Source of the DNA: Natrinema altunense
Lineage (GTDB): Archaea; Halobacteriota; Halobacteria; Halobacteriales; Natrialbaceae
Direction: 5' to 3'
NCBI RefSeq assembly: GCF_000731985.1
Contig: NZ_JNCS01000012.1
Span: 36,766 to 100,765 of the forward strand
Length of the DNA stretch: 64,000 bases
Made by a program: the position numbers and the translations under genes. Positions 50,990 through 60,542 of this stretch are shown piece after piece. Position 1 is the stretch's first letter; every line of letters begins with the position of its first letter. Below the pieces are notes generated by a model. It was given only the letters and a program-made list of their open reading frames with translations, had not been told where the DNA came from and made no database searches.

Positions 50990-51778
50990 ATGGTCGCATA
51001 CGACAACCTCTCGATCGATCACGACGACGGCGTTGCAACGGTCACGCTCGATAGCACGGCCGGTCGAAACGCGCTGACTCTCGAGATGGCGAACGAACTG
51101 GTTTCGGTGGCGACGACCCTCGGCGAGGACCCGGACACGCGGTGTATCGTGCTCACGCACGCGGGCGACTTCTTCGGCTCGGGAGCCGATCTCACCGCCC
51201 TGTCGGGTGACGGCTCCGATGCAGCACACATCCGGGAGCTAGCCGGGCGGGCCCACGAAGCGATCGTCCAGTTCCACCGGGCGAAAACGCCGGTCGTCGG
51301 TGGCGTCAACGGGATCGCCGCCGGGATCGGGTTCAGTCTCACGCTGTTCCCCGACCTGCTCGTCCTCGGCGAGGACGCGACGCTCACGTTCGCGTATCCG
51401 GGCATCGGACTGACCGGCGACGGCGGCGCGACGTTCTTCCTGCCGCGACTGGTCGGTCTCCGGACCGCCAAGGAGATCGTCCTCCGAGACGAGCCCATCG
51501 GACCCGAGGAGGCACGCGAACTGGGGCTGGCAACCGAGGTCGTTCCCGCCGACGAATTCGACGACCGGCTGGCCGACGTGGCCGCCGAACTGGCCGACGG
51601 ACCGACCCACGCGTTCGGGACGACGACGCGACTACTAACTGACAGCTACGACCGCTCGCTCGAGCGCCAGCTCGCGGCGGAGACGGACGAAATCGCGGGC
51701 GCGACGCGGACGGACGACTACGAACGCGGACTCGAGGCGTTCTTCGGCGACGACGAACCCGACTTCGTCGGCCGATAG
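50990..51778 (+). CDS. Enoyl-CoA hydratase/isomerase (crotonase family)
   Basis: 262 residues from ATG 50990. Crotonase pattern: TVTLDSTAGRNALTLEMANE, oxyanion hole residues in DFFGSGADLTAL and GGVNGIAAGIGFSLTLFPDL, and YPGIGLTGDGGATFFLPRLV. The second site lacks the usual hydratase Glu-Glu pair and looks more like PaaG-type isomerases (inference). PaaG isomerises the epoxide to oxepin-CoA, so this is a candidate for that step, though 11 kb away from paaABC. Confidence 0.85.
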   Translation: MVAYDNLSIDHDDGVATVTLDSTAGRNALTLEMANELVSVATTLGEDPDTRCIVLTHAGDFFGSGADLTALSGDGSDAAHIRELAGRAHEAIVQFHRAKTPVVGGVNGIAAGIGFSLTLFPDLLVLGEDATLTFAYPGIGLTGDGGATFFLPRLVGLRTAKEIVLRDEPIGPEEARELGLATEVVPADEFDDRLADVAAELADGPTHAFGTTTRLLTDSYDRSLERQLAAETDEIAGATRTDDYERGLEAFFGDDEPDFVGR

Positions 51779-51882
51779 GCTGTTGGCGGTCGCCGTCGGC
51801 ATCGCGGGTCGCGGTCGGCCGCGGCGGCTTCGGAATCCGCGTCCGGCTCCGGACGGACGGCGACACGTGTGGCCGGTCCCGA

Positions 51883-52635
51883 TCAGACGTAATCGAGGTT
51901 GACCTGTGTCACGTTCGCCGCCCGCTGGACGATCTCGGCGATCTCCTCGCGCCTCGCCTCGTCGATACGGCTCTGGGGACCACACACGCAGATCGCACCG
52001 CGGATGCGGTCTCCCTTGTCGAGGACCGGCGCGGAGATACAGACCATGCCCGCGATTCGTTCGCCCTCGTCGACGGCGTACCCCTGTTCGCTGATCCGCT
52101 CGAGTTGCTCGAAGAGCACGTCGGGGTCCGTGATCGTACGCTTCGTCATTTCGACGAGGCCCTGTCGGTCGATGATCTCCCGAACGCGGTCGTCGGGCAT
52201 GTGTGCGAGGATCGCTTTCCCGGGGGCTGCCGCGTGAAGCGGCATTCGGGCTCCGGGGTATGCGAACAGATTGACGGCGTCGGGCCCTTCCTGCACCGCG
52301 ACGATCACGCACTGGTCGTTTTCCTCGACCAGCAGCGTGACGTGTTCGCCCGTCTCCGCCGCGATGTCCTGGAGTTCGTCGCTGACGGCCTTGAACACTT
52401 CCAGCCGGTGGCGCTGTCGATGTCCGACCTCGAGAAACCGTGTGGTCGTCGCGTATTCCTTGTCCTCGACGGTGACGTAGCCCGTCGAGACGAGCGCCTG
52501 GAGATAGTTGTGGACGGTACTGACGGGCATATCGAGGCGCTCCGCCAACTCCGAGACCCGCCCGCTCCCGTTTTCCGCGAGTTCGTCGACGATCCTGAAC
52601 GCCCGTTCGACCGACCGGTTCGATGTGCCCGTCAT
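51883..52635 (-). CDS. IclR-family regulator
   Basis: 250 residues from ATG 52635. N-terminal winged helix (VERAFRIVDELAENGSGRVS, LDMPVSTVHNYLQALVSTGY) and C-terminal IclR ligand domain (GEHVTLLVEENDQCVIVAVQ, LHAAAPGKAILAHM, GIAGMVCISAPV-like segment). IclR proteins sense aromatic or short organic acids. It is convergent to the enoyl-CoA hydratase; its target is probably this catabolic block. The frame upstream to 52794 is not protein-like. Confidence 0.9.
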   Translation of the reverse strand: MTGTSNRSVERAFRIVDELAENGSGRVSELAERLDMPVSTVHNYLQALVSTGYVTVEDKEYATTTRFLEVGHRQRHRLEVFKAVSDELQDIAAETGEHVTLLVEENDQCVIVAVQEGPDAVNLFAYPGARMPLHAAAPGKAILAHMPDDRVREIIDRQGLVEMTKRTITDPDVLFEQLERISEQGYAVDEGERIAGMVCISAPVLDKGDRIRGAICVCGPQSRIDEARREEIAEIVQRAANVTQVNLDYV

Positions 52636-54004
52636 TACGTGACCGTTTCGTCGCAGCCGTAGTAAACATTCGGCTCTGCCGAAGACTTCTTCGAGGATCG
52701 CCTCGCGCAGAGGAGAGGGAGTTCGAGGTAGTGGGTTCGGTGATGGCACTGAAAAAACGGCAGCAGCGGGTGAGCCCACCGAACGACCACGCATCGCTTC
52801 CGAACGTACTGAGCGGACAGTCCCTACCGAACTGGTGGGGATATGTCGTTTCGAAATACTCGAAACGGATCTCGAGCGAAGAACCGGTAGTAGACGATGA
52901 ATCGGCCGGTAGCAGGCACTTACAGCCGATAAGTGCGGTATTCGGCACTGTCGGAACGAGTAACAGCGTCGATACGGGAACCCCTCGGACGGAGTAGCCG
53001 CGGTACCGGGTTTAGGGAGACAGTTCGTTTCGAGAGAGTCGGATACGCCCGTGCTCTCATCCGTGTGTCTCCATTCGGCCTGGAGTTACATTCGTATGTG
53101 TGTAAACTTTTGCCGACAGTTCCGGTCGGCAGTTCCGAGCGGTGACTCACTGCCGTCGGTGTGGCAGCAAACACGACTCGAAACCGGAGCGAGCATCTCG
53201 CCTTTTGACAAATAGTCGGTTCTAGTTACAATATCCATTCCAAAGAGGTTCGTCTCGAGCGGGTACACTCACCGATTCGGGAATGGAGGAGAGAACCGGC
53301 CGACAGTGGGACCGAACCGGCTGCCATTGCGATCAGCTAGGAGAACCGGGTCGACAATCCAAACCAGCTAAAACAGCCGTTGTTGCCGACTTTAGGTTCA
53401 GTAGCGAGATCACAGCGGGTGACAGCCGCCGTTCTTTTCGTTGGTCCAGTATCGTTTTTACGTCGGTATTCCATCGTCACGGAGTCCGACCTCGAGCCGG
53501 AATACGTAGAAATCGACACGAATCTAAAGTGATCACATACGAAATAGATTTCCTGATCCATCACTCTTGATCACTTTTGGGGAGACTGATCAAATGATCG
53601 CTACCCCCCGCGATGAACACGACGCGTCCCGCTGGCATCGGATCGGGTGACCGACGTGCGCGGCGACTTGGCGTGGCGTACGGTTACGGCAGAATCCATA
53701 CGAGGTCGATGAGTCGGTCGAGCCACGATCGCTCCGTTTCGTCGTCGTCCGTCTTGTCAGTCTTATTGGCCGGCATATATCGGTCCCTATTCGGGCTGTG
53801 GCCATATTTTTATCCCACGTACCGTCGTGTTCTAGGTCGGCCGATCACCCGGTTATTCCGGCGTAGTCACTGGAGGTGGGATCGGACGGGAGCCGATTCC
53901 GCGGTCGAATGCCCTATCCTCTTTAGGGGGACAACGAGAATAGAGATCCATACTGGCTCGTGCAACCACGAGACGCGGGCCGCGGAAACGACAACGTGGA
54001 GGCC
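52636..54004. other. Long intergenic region (about 1.4 kb)
   Basis: No gene of normal size on either strand; frames are short and of poor composition. Two AT-richer patches (about 53220 and 53500-53600) and one possible 30-codon frame at 53684-53776 (minus) are the only structure I see. Confidence 0.5.
53684..53776 (-). CDS. Possible 30-residue microprotein
   Basis: ATG 53776: MPANKTDKTDDDETERSWLD, then a hydrophobic end (LIDLVWILP). A TATA-like ataaaaatat lies some 35 bases upstream on the same strand. An acidic start with a hydrophobic tail is a plausible small haloarchaeal protein, but the length gives little support. Confidence 0.3.
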   Translation of the reverse strand: MPANKTDKTDDDETERSWLDRLIDLVWILP

Positions 54005-54502
54005 ATGTCGAACCACTACATTACAGCAGAGGAGCATCTGCCCGACGAAGAGCGCACAGAAACGACACTCCAGATAACCGATGCGGAGACGAAACGAATC
54101 TTCGAGGCTCGAGTTCGGATCGCTCGCGAACCCGACGATCTCACCGATCCGTCCCCGCTGACCGTCGTCGCTGGACCACACGAAAACGTCAGCAAGGAGC
54201 GCTATATCGAACTCATCGACGAGATCGATTCGGCGGGGATCAACGAGGACCTCCTTCGTCGGCTCGCGAGCGATCAAGAAACGACTTCGAACATCGTCAA
54301 CACGCGATCCGACGATCTCAAAGTGGTGTTGCGGTATCTCGTCGAATCGGGGCAGTACGATTCAACCGCCGAGGCTCTTCGGGAACTCTCGTTTCAGTAC
54401 CTCGCGGAGAATCACCCCGCCTTGCTGGACGCATACGAGAACGTTCGGACGGAGTTCGAGGACGATCCGCTCCGACGCGCCCGCTCGGAGCACGAGTCAT
54501 GA
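54005..54502 (+). CDS. Acidic protein with a possible RHH-like C-terminus
   Basis: 165 residues from ATG 54005 (MSNHYITAEEHLPDEERTET). The first half is beta-like (TTLQITDAETKRIFEARVRI). The C-terminal part KVVLRYLVESGQYDSTAEAL followed by ELSFQYLAENHPALLDA has the length and G-x-Y-x-S-x-x-E-A-L pattern of CopG/ParD helices. Its last bases overlap the first UbiD gene (ATGA), so it belongs to that operon and may regulate it or bind its protein. Family not known. Confidence 0.65.
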   Translation: MSNHYITAEEHLPDEERTETTLQITDAETKRIFEARVRIAREPDDLTDPSPLTVVAGPHENVSKERYIELIDEIDSAGINEDLLRRLASDQETTSNIVNTRSDDLKVVLRYLVESGQYDSTAEALRELSFQYLAENHPALLDAYENVRTEFEDDPLRRARSEHES

Positions 54503-56004
54503 CGGGGCCGTCGTTCCGGGGGTTCCTCCAGTCCCTCGACGACGCGGCTGCTCTCGTCTCGTTCAGCGACGACAGATCATGGGATCTCGAGGTGAGTGCG
54601 ATCACGACGCTTGCCAATCGCTCGGACGGGGAGGTACCGGTCTTCGAGTCGGTCGGGGAGACCGCGATCGACGCGTCGCTCGTCGGCGATCCGTATCGCG
54701 GTCCGCGGTGTCGGCCGTGGGACCACCTCGCCCAGGCGTTCGGGCTGTCGTCCGGGCTGTCCGGTGCGGCGTACTACGAGGCAGTCGTGGATCGGCTCCG
54801 ATCACCCCGGGAGCCGCGGGTCGTCGACCGCGACGCAGCCCCCTGTAAGGACGTCGTCGATACTGGGGCGGATGTCGATCTGTTGTCGATCCCCTGGCCG
54901 TATCTCCATCAGGGCGATGGCGGGCGCTATTCCAACCTCCACACCGTCGTCGCGCCGGACCCGGAGACCCAGTGGGGACACTGGTCGAACCAACGGATGA
55001 TGATCCACGACGACGACCTCGCTAGCCTGTTGTTTCTGGCGGGCGAACAGGCCCCGAACCTCTACTACTACGACTACGAACCGCGCGAGGAACCGATGCC
55101 GGTCGCGGTCGTCCTCGGTGCCGAACCGGCCGTCCAGTGCAGCACGGAAATGTGGATTCCGACGGGTCGGAGCGAAGCGGCCTTCGCGGGCGGCTTGAAA
55201 GACGGCCCCGTCGACCTCGTCGCGTGCGAGACGAACGACCTCTACGTCCCGGCGACGGCGGAACTCGTCCTCGAGGGCCGGGTGCTTCCGGGCGAGCGAC
55301 TCGACGAGGGGCCGTTCGGCGATTACTTCGGATACATGAACGGGCCGCGGCGGTCCATGCCGGTGTTCGCGGTCGACGCGATAACCCGCCGCACCGAGCC
55401 GCGGGTGCCGTTTTGCGTCGAAGGAACCGGGGTCGGATACGGCCAGAATTCAACCAGCACGCTCCAGACCGCTGCGGCCGGCCCCGACGCGACCCTCGGC
55501 CTTCGGGCGGCCGGCTTCGACGTCACGATGGCCGTCCCATGGCGCTTTACGTCTCGGACCGTCTGGGTCATCGCGACGGACCGTCCCTATCCGGGCGCCC
55601 TCCACGAACTGGCGAACTTCGTGTTTACGACCTGGGGGATGCTTCACATCGATTTCTTCGTGTTCGTTGACGCCGACACCGACCCGCTCGACCCGCGGGC
55701 CGTACTGACGGCGATCGCGCTCGAGGCCGATCCGGACACGGACTTTCACCAGTTCGGCGTCGAGCGGATGCCGAAAGTACCCCTCAACATCTACCAGACC
55801 CCCGACGAGAAGGGCAGCGCCGACGTCGGAACCTCGAAAGCCAAGACCGCGAAGGCGTACATCGACGCGACCAGCGACCGGCCGGCGGAGGACGGACCCG
55901 AAGACGAGTCGCTGCGAAAGCGAGCGCAACAACGCCTCGTCGACGCGGGCGTCTCGCCGGCGCCGTTCGACCTCCTCGAGGAGCGAACCGGTGAGTCGCG
56001 ATGA
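54499..56004 (+). CDS. UbiD-family decarboxylase/carboxylase, catalytic member of a tandem pair
   Basis: 501 residues from ATG 54499. UbiD signatures: HTVVAPDPETQWGHWSNQRM with Arg166 matching the prFMN-site arginine, and DEGPFGDYFGYMNGP with Glu270 and Asp275 in the place of the family's second and third acids (family motif EGPFGE; here the last Glu is Asp). The spacing is as in Fdc1 (Arg173, Glu277, Glu282). UbiD enzymes reversibly decarboxylate aromatic or enoic acids with prenylated FMN. It overlaps genes on both sides. Confidence 0.88.
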   Translation: MTGPSFRGFLQSLDDAAALVSFSDDRSWDLEVSAITTLANRSDGEVPVFESVGETAIDASLVGDPYRGPRCRPWDHLAQAFGLSSGLSGAAYYEAVVDRLRSPREPRVVDRDAAPCKDVVDTGADVDLLSIPWPYLHQGDGGRYSNLHTVVAPDPETQWGHWSNQRMMIHDDDLASLLFLAGEQAPNLYYYDYEPREEPMPVAVVLGAEPAVQCSTEMWIPTGRSEAAFAGGLKDGPVDLVACETNDLYVPATAELVLEGRVLPGERLDEGPFGDYFGYMNGPRRSMPVFAVDAITRRTEPRVPFCVEGTGVGYGQNSTSTLQTAAAGPDATLGLRAAGFDVTMAVPWRFTSRTVWVIATDRPYPGALHELANFVFTTWGMLHIDFFVFVDADTDPLDPRAVLTAIALEADPDTDFHQFGVERMPKVPLNIYQTPDEKGSADVGTSKAKTAKAYIDATSDRPAEDGPEDESLRKRAQQRLVDAGVSPAPFDLLEERTGESR

Positions 56005-57395
56005 TCCCGTTCACACAATACCTGCGGGGATTGGCGGGCGACGGTGACCTCGTGACCCTCGACGCGCCTGACGACGTCCCCGTAGACGTGGTCGCGGCGG
56101 AAGCGCTCCGCGCGAGCGGGCCGGCGCTCCGATACGAACGAGCCGACGGCGTCGACCTCGCCAGCGGGACGTTCAGCGGTCCCGATCAGATGCGGCGGCG
56201 GGACTCCCACCCGTGGTCGCGACTCGCCTTGGGTCTCGGACTCGATCCCGACGCGCCGTTCGTCGCCTTGTTGGATACGATCACGGCCCTTGGGCCTGCC
56301 GACGGTGTGGAACCGACGTACGCGGGACAGGCCGCGTCACGCACCGTCGACGGCGTCCAGGAACTGCAGTTGCCGCAGGGCACCGACGACGTCTGGCCCT
56401 CCCTGACCCTGGGAGTCGTGTCGGTCTCGACGGCCGACGGATCGCACTGGGCACCGATCTACGGGTCCGTCATCAGCGACGACACGCTCGGCGTGTCCAC
56501 GCCCGCCGCGGTCTCGTCACTGCTGGACGACGGCGGGACGCTTTCGATCGCCCTCGGCGTGCCGCCGGCGGCGATCACGACCGCCTATCTGATCGCCGTA
56601 ACGGGCCGTATCGAACACCCGGTGCAGGATTGCGGCGTCGCGGACAACGTCCCGCTCGTCCCGACGAACGGCGGTCTCGTCCCGAGTGCGACGGAACTGG
56701 TCATCGAGACGACGGTCGAGGATCGACACCCCGACTTCCAGTCGGACCGGCAGGAGGCGTGGGAGCACGTCGTCGCGAGCACGCCGTTGGCTCTCTCGAT
56801 CGAGCGAGTGATCGCGACCGACGACCCGGTACTCCCGTTTGCCCCCGTCGGACGGCCGCTCGCGGACGACGTACAACTCACCGGACTCTCGGCGGCAGCG
56901 TCGCTGTACCACCGAGTCAACGATTATTGGGGGATCTCGCCCGTCGAGTGGGTACTGTTGCCGGCGGAGACCGAACTCGGAATCTGTTTCGTCGCCACGG
57001 ACGTTCTCTATGCCGGCTTCGAGTGGCAACTCGCCAATATTCTCTTTACGTTCTCGTCGCTGTTCGATACCGTCGTTATCGTCGACGAGGACGTCTCGCC
57101 GCGGGACCTCGGGCGCGTCCTCGGCGACATCTGGGTGAAAGCGCATCCGTCTCGAGACTGGATCTTCAGCGAATCGGCCGCGCCGGCAGCGAAGCGGCCA
57201 CGATATCGGCAGGACGGGGAAACCGGCTCTCGGTTGTACGTGAACGCGGCCTGGGACCCCCGCTGGGAGGATTCCTACATCGCCCCGCGAGTCGCGTTCG
57301 AACAGTCGTTCCCGGCATCCGTTCGTGACACTGCCCGGCAGGCCTGGAACAGCCGTCACGATGCGGAGAGCGACGACGAACGCGACGAGAGCTGA
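56001..57395 (+). CDS. UbiD-family paralogue lacking the catalytic residues
   Basis: 464 residues from ATG 56001 (overlaps the stop of the first UbiD). The fold-level pattern is retained (PSLTLGVVSVSTADGSHWAP, IALGVPPAAITTAYLIAV, LPAETELGICFVATDVLYAG), but the EGPFGE segment is absent (the matching stretch reads ATELVIETTVEDRH...), and the arginine region reads HWAPIYGSV with no Arg. It is probably a structural partner of the catalytic protein in a hetero-oligomer. The prFMN maker UbiX is not in the window. Confidence 0.75.
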   Translation: MIPFTQYLRGLAGDGDLVTLDAPDDVPVDVVAAEALRASGPALRYERADGVDLASGTFSGPDQMRRRDSHPWSRLALGLGLDPDAPFVALLDTITALGPADGVEPTYAGQAASRTVDGVQELQLPQGTDDVWPSLTLGVVSVSTADGSHWAPIYGSVISDDTLGVSTPAAVSSLLDDGGTLSIALGVPPAAITTAYLIAVTGRIEHPVQDCGVADNVPLVPTNGGLVPSATELVIETTVEDRHPDFQSDRQEAWEHVVASTPLALSIERVIATDDPVLPFAPVGRPLADDVQLTGLSAAASLYHRVNDYWGISPVEWVLLPAETELGICFVATDVLYAGFEWQLANILFTFSSLFDTVVIVDEDVSPRDLGRVLGDIWVKAHPSRDWIFSESAAPAAKRPRYRQDGETGSRLYVNAAWDPRWEDSYIAPRVAFEQSFPASVRDTARQAWNSRHDAESDDERDES

Positions 57396-57550
57396 GAGCC
57401 GGAAACGAAGCCGAACACTATCGCCTGACATATATGAGATTAGATATACTGTAAACAGATACGTTTACGCAAGACGCTGTCGCGAAAGTATCTATAATTG
57501 TAACGTTCATATTTAGCGTTATGCTATTTTCGACGCAGAATTTACCGGTA

Positions 57551-57561
57551 CAGATATATAC
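57551..57561 (+). promoter_or_regulatory. TATA-like box of the second acyl-CoA ligase gene
   Basis: cagatatatac about 28-30 bases before ATG 57586, behind an AT-rich stretch (57420-57550) unlike the coding DNA around it. Confidence 0.55.
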
Positions 57562-57585
57562 GGCGAAGGGATTGCGGGGCGGTGT

Positions 57586-59268
57586 ATGGTGTCCAGCCAC
57601 AACCTGTCCGACTACGGGGCCGAACGGGAGCAGTTCTCGTGGGACGACATCTACGCGGAAGCCGATTGGGACGCGCCAGGGGAACTCAACATCGCACACG
57701 AGGTCGCCGATCGGCACGCGACCGAACGCGGGACGGTCGCGCTCTATCAGGTCGGGACCGACGGGGAGTTGACGAAGATGACCTTCTGGGAGCTGGCCGA
57801 CCGCTCGAGCCAGTTCGCGAACGTCCTCGAGGGGCTGGGCGTCGAACAGGGTGACCGCGTGTTCTCGTATATGCCACGGATTCCCGAACACTACGTGGCG
57901 ATGGTCGGGACGCTGAAGCGGGGGGCCGTCTGGGGGAGCGTCAACGAGCGGTTCGGACCGGACGGGATCTCCTACCGGCTCGACGACTGCGATGCGAAAG
58001 TTCTCGTGACGACGACCGACAACCGCGAGACCGTTGCGGACGCGCTTGCGGACGCACCGACGGTCGAACACGTCATCACGGTCGACCGCGGCGGCAGCGC
58101 GCCCGCGGACGACGTCATGTTCAACCCGGCACTCGACGGCGCGAGTACGGACTACGAGACCGCCGACACCAGCGGCGAGGACGATGCCTTGCTCTACTAC
58201 ACGTCTGGGACGACCGGGCTGGCGAAGGGCGTCCGCCACAAACAGCGCTGGGTGGCCGGCGTGGCGGCGACCCAGCGGTACGCCGTCGATCTCCAGCCCG
58301 GCGACCTCTACTGGAGTACGGGCGATCTGGGCTGGCTGACCGGCGTGATCAATACCCTGGGTGCCTGGTTCTGGGGCGCTTCGCTGTTCACCTACGAGGG
58401 CGAGTTCGACCCCGAAACGTGGGCGGACCTGCTCGACGAGTATCCCATCACCGTCTTGTTCTCGGTGCCGACGGCCTATCGGATGCTCCGCGAGAACGAG
58501 TCCGTGCTCGAGGGGATCGACCTTGATCTGCGCCACGCGCTCTCGATCGGCGAGCCGCTCAGTGCCGGCGTCGTCGACTGGGGGGAGGACGAACTCGGCG
58601 TCACCATCCTCGACACCTACGGCCAGACGGAGACGGGTAACATGATCATCAACAACTACCCGACGATGGAACTGCGGCCCGGCTCGATGGGGAAGCCGCT
58701 CCCCGGCATCGAGGCCGACATCGTCGACCCCAAAACCGGGGCCGTGCTCGAGCCCGGTGAAACGGGCGAGATCGCCCAGCGCGGGGACTATCCCTGCTTC
58801 TTCGACGAATACTGGCAGAAGCCGGAAAAGACTGCGTCGTGTTTCGTCGACGGACCCGATGGGGAGTGGTATCTCTCGGGGGACCTCGCACATAAGGACG
58901 AGGACGGCTACTTCTGGTTCGAGGGGCGTGCGGACGACGTCATCCTGTCCTCGGGCTATCGTATCGGCCCCTTCGAGGTCGAGAGTTCGCTCGGCGAACA
59001 CGAGGCCGTCGCCGAGGCCGCCGTCGTCCCGAAGCCACACCAGGAGCGTGGGAACATCGTGAAGGCGTACATCGTGCCCAGCGAGGGGACGACGCCCGCC
59101 GCGGACCTCACGGAGGACATCAAAACCCACGTGCGCGACGAGTTGTCGGCCCACGAGTACCCCCGGGAGATCGAGTTCCGCGAGGAGTTACCGAAGACGG
59201 TCACCGGGAAGATCCGTCGCACCGAACTGCAGGACGAAGCAGCCGACGAGACCGATGTATCGCCGTAA
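57586..59268 (+). CDS. AMP-forming acyl-CoA synthetase
   Basis: 560 residues from ATG 57586. AMP-binding loop YYTSGTTGLAKGVRHKQRWV, YGQTETGNMIINN, LSGDLAHKDEDGYFWFEG, SGYRIGPFEVE and the C-terminal PKTVTGKIRRTELQ are intact. It is closer to acetyl/propionyl-type ACS enzymes in length. It should activate the acid used by the following dehydrogenase and carboxylase; the exact acid is unknown. Confidence 0.9.
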   Translation: MVSSHNLSDYGAEREQFSWDDIYAEADWDAPGELNIAHEVADRHATERGTVALYQVGTDGELTKMTFWELADRSSQFANVLEGLGVEQGDRVFSYMPRIPEHYVAMVGTLKRGAVWGSVNERFGPDGISYRLDDCDAKVLVTTTDNRETVADALADAPTVEHVITVDRGGSAPADDVMFNPALDGASTDYETADTSGEDDALLYYTSGTTGLAKGVRHKQRWVAGVAATQRYAVDLQPGDLYWSTGDLGWLTGVINTLGAWFWGASLFTYEGEFDPETWADLLDEYPITVLFSVPTAYRMLRENESVLEGIDLDLRHALSIGEPLSAGVVDWGEDELGVTILDTYGQTETGNMIINNYPTMELRPGSMGKPLPGIEADIVDPKTGAVLEPGETGEIAQRGDYPCFFDEYWQKPEKTASCFVDGPDGEWYLSGDLAHKDEDGYFWFEGRADDVILSSGYRIGPFEVESSLGEHEAVAEAAVVPKPHQERGNIVKAYIVPSEGTTPAADLTEDIKTHVRDELSAHEYPREIEFREELPKTVTGKIRRTELQDEAADETDVSP

Positions 59269-59322
59269 GCGACTGCCGCTCGAGACGATCGATCACGAAT
59301 ACACAATCCGACGAACCACAGA

Positions 59323-60540
59323 ATGAATTTCGAAGCTACCAACGAACGTTCGATGATTCAGTCGACCGCGGAAGCGGTCGCCGCCGAATACGGACCGGAG
59401 TATTGGCGAGAGAAGGAGGAAGCCGGCGAGTTCGCTCAGGGGTTCTGGGACGAACTCGCGGAGGCCGGCTTCCACGGACTGTTGATCCCGGAGGAGTACG
59501 ACGGTGCCGGGATGGGCATGCAGGAGATGGGGCTGGCGATGGAGACGCTCTGTGCCGAGGGCTGTGGCATGGCCGGCACCTGGTATCTGGTGCTCACCGC
59601 CGGCATGGCAGCCGTCGGCATCCGCGAGAACGGCACCGAGGCCCAGAAGGAGCGGTATCTCCCCGACATCGCGGCCGGGGAGCGGAACTTCTCGATCGGG
59701 ATCACCGAGCCCGAAGCGGGGACGAACACGCTGAACGTCGCGACGCGAGCGGAGAAGGACTCTGCCGAGGAGACCTCGGCTGACCCCTCGGAGGCGACGG
59801 CTTCCGAGGACGGCGACGAGTATGTCCTCAACGGGCAGAAGGCGTGGATCACGTTCTCCGACCGGGCGGACAACATGATCATCGTCACCCGGACGACGCC
59901 GCTCGCGGAGGTCGACCGGGGAACCGACGGTATCAGCCTCTTTATCGTTGACATGGATGCGCCCGGCATCGACGTCTCGCCGATCTCCAAACACGGGATC
60001 AACTACTCGAAGTCCTGTGAGGTGTTCCTCGAGGACGTCCGCGTGCCCGAGGAGAACCTGTTGGGCGAGGAAGACGAGGGCTGGTGGGCGCTCGTCGATA
60101 TGTTAAACCCCGAGCGCATCGGCTTCGCCGCGGCCGGAACGGGGATCGGAAAGCTGGCCGCGAACACGGCCATCGAGTACGCCACAGACCGCGAGGTGTT
60201 CGATGCGCCGATCGGGAGTCATCAAGCCGTCTCGTTCCCGATCACGCAGGCCTACGCGCGGATGGAAACGGCGTCGCTCATGCGCGAGAAAGCCGCCTGG
60301 CTCTACGATCAGGGCGAGGAGTGTGGCTACGAGACGAACGTCGCGAAGGCGACGGCCGTCGAGGCCGGCATCGAGGCCGTCAAGCAGTCGATGCAGGCGT
60401 TCGGCGGCTGGGGCTACGCCACGGAGTACGACGTCGAGCGCTGGTGGCGTGAGATCAACCTCACGAGACTCGCGCCGGTCTCCCAGCAGATGGCCTACAA
60501 CCACATCGGCCAGGAACTCGGCTTCCCCAAATCCTACTGA
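59323..60540 (+). CDS. Acyl-CoA dehydrogenase with an acidic insertion
   Basis: 405 residues from ATG 59323. ACAD signatures [40 protein letters not shown] and [20 protein letters not shown] are clear. Between them an extra stretch of about 20 residues ([15 protein letters not shown]) enlarges the surface loop before the FAD-binding strand. The next gene starts 2 bases after the stop. Together with the carboxylase genes this is the order of a leucine/isovalerate-type or citronellate-type pathway; inference. Confidence 0.9.
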   Translation: MNFEATNERSMIQSTAEAVAAEYGPEYWREKEEAGEFAQGFWDELAEAGFHGLLIPEEYDGAGMGMQEMGLAMETLCAEGCGMAGTWYLVLTAGMAAVGIRENGTEAQKERYLPDIAAGERNFSIGITEPEAGTNTLNVATRAEKDSAEETSADPSEATASEDGDEYVLNGQKAWITFSDRADNMIIVTRTTPLAEVDRGTDGISLFIVDMDAPGIDVSPISKHGINYSKSCEVFLEDVRVPEENLLGEEDEGWWALVDMLNPERIGFAAAGTGIGKLAANTAIEYATDREVFDAPIGSHQAVSFPITQAYARMETASLMREKAAWLYDQGEECGYETNVAKATAVEAGIEAVKQSMQAFGGWGYATEYDVERWWREINLTRLAPVSQQMAYNHIGQELGFPKSY

Positions 60541-60542
60541 CC

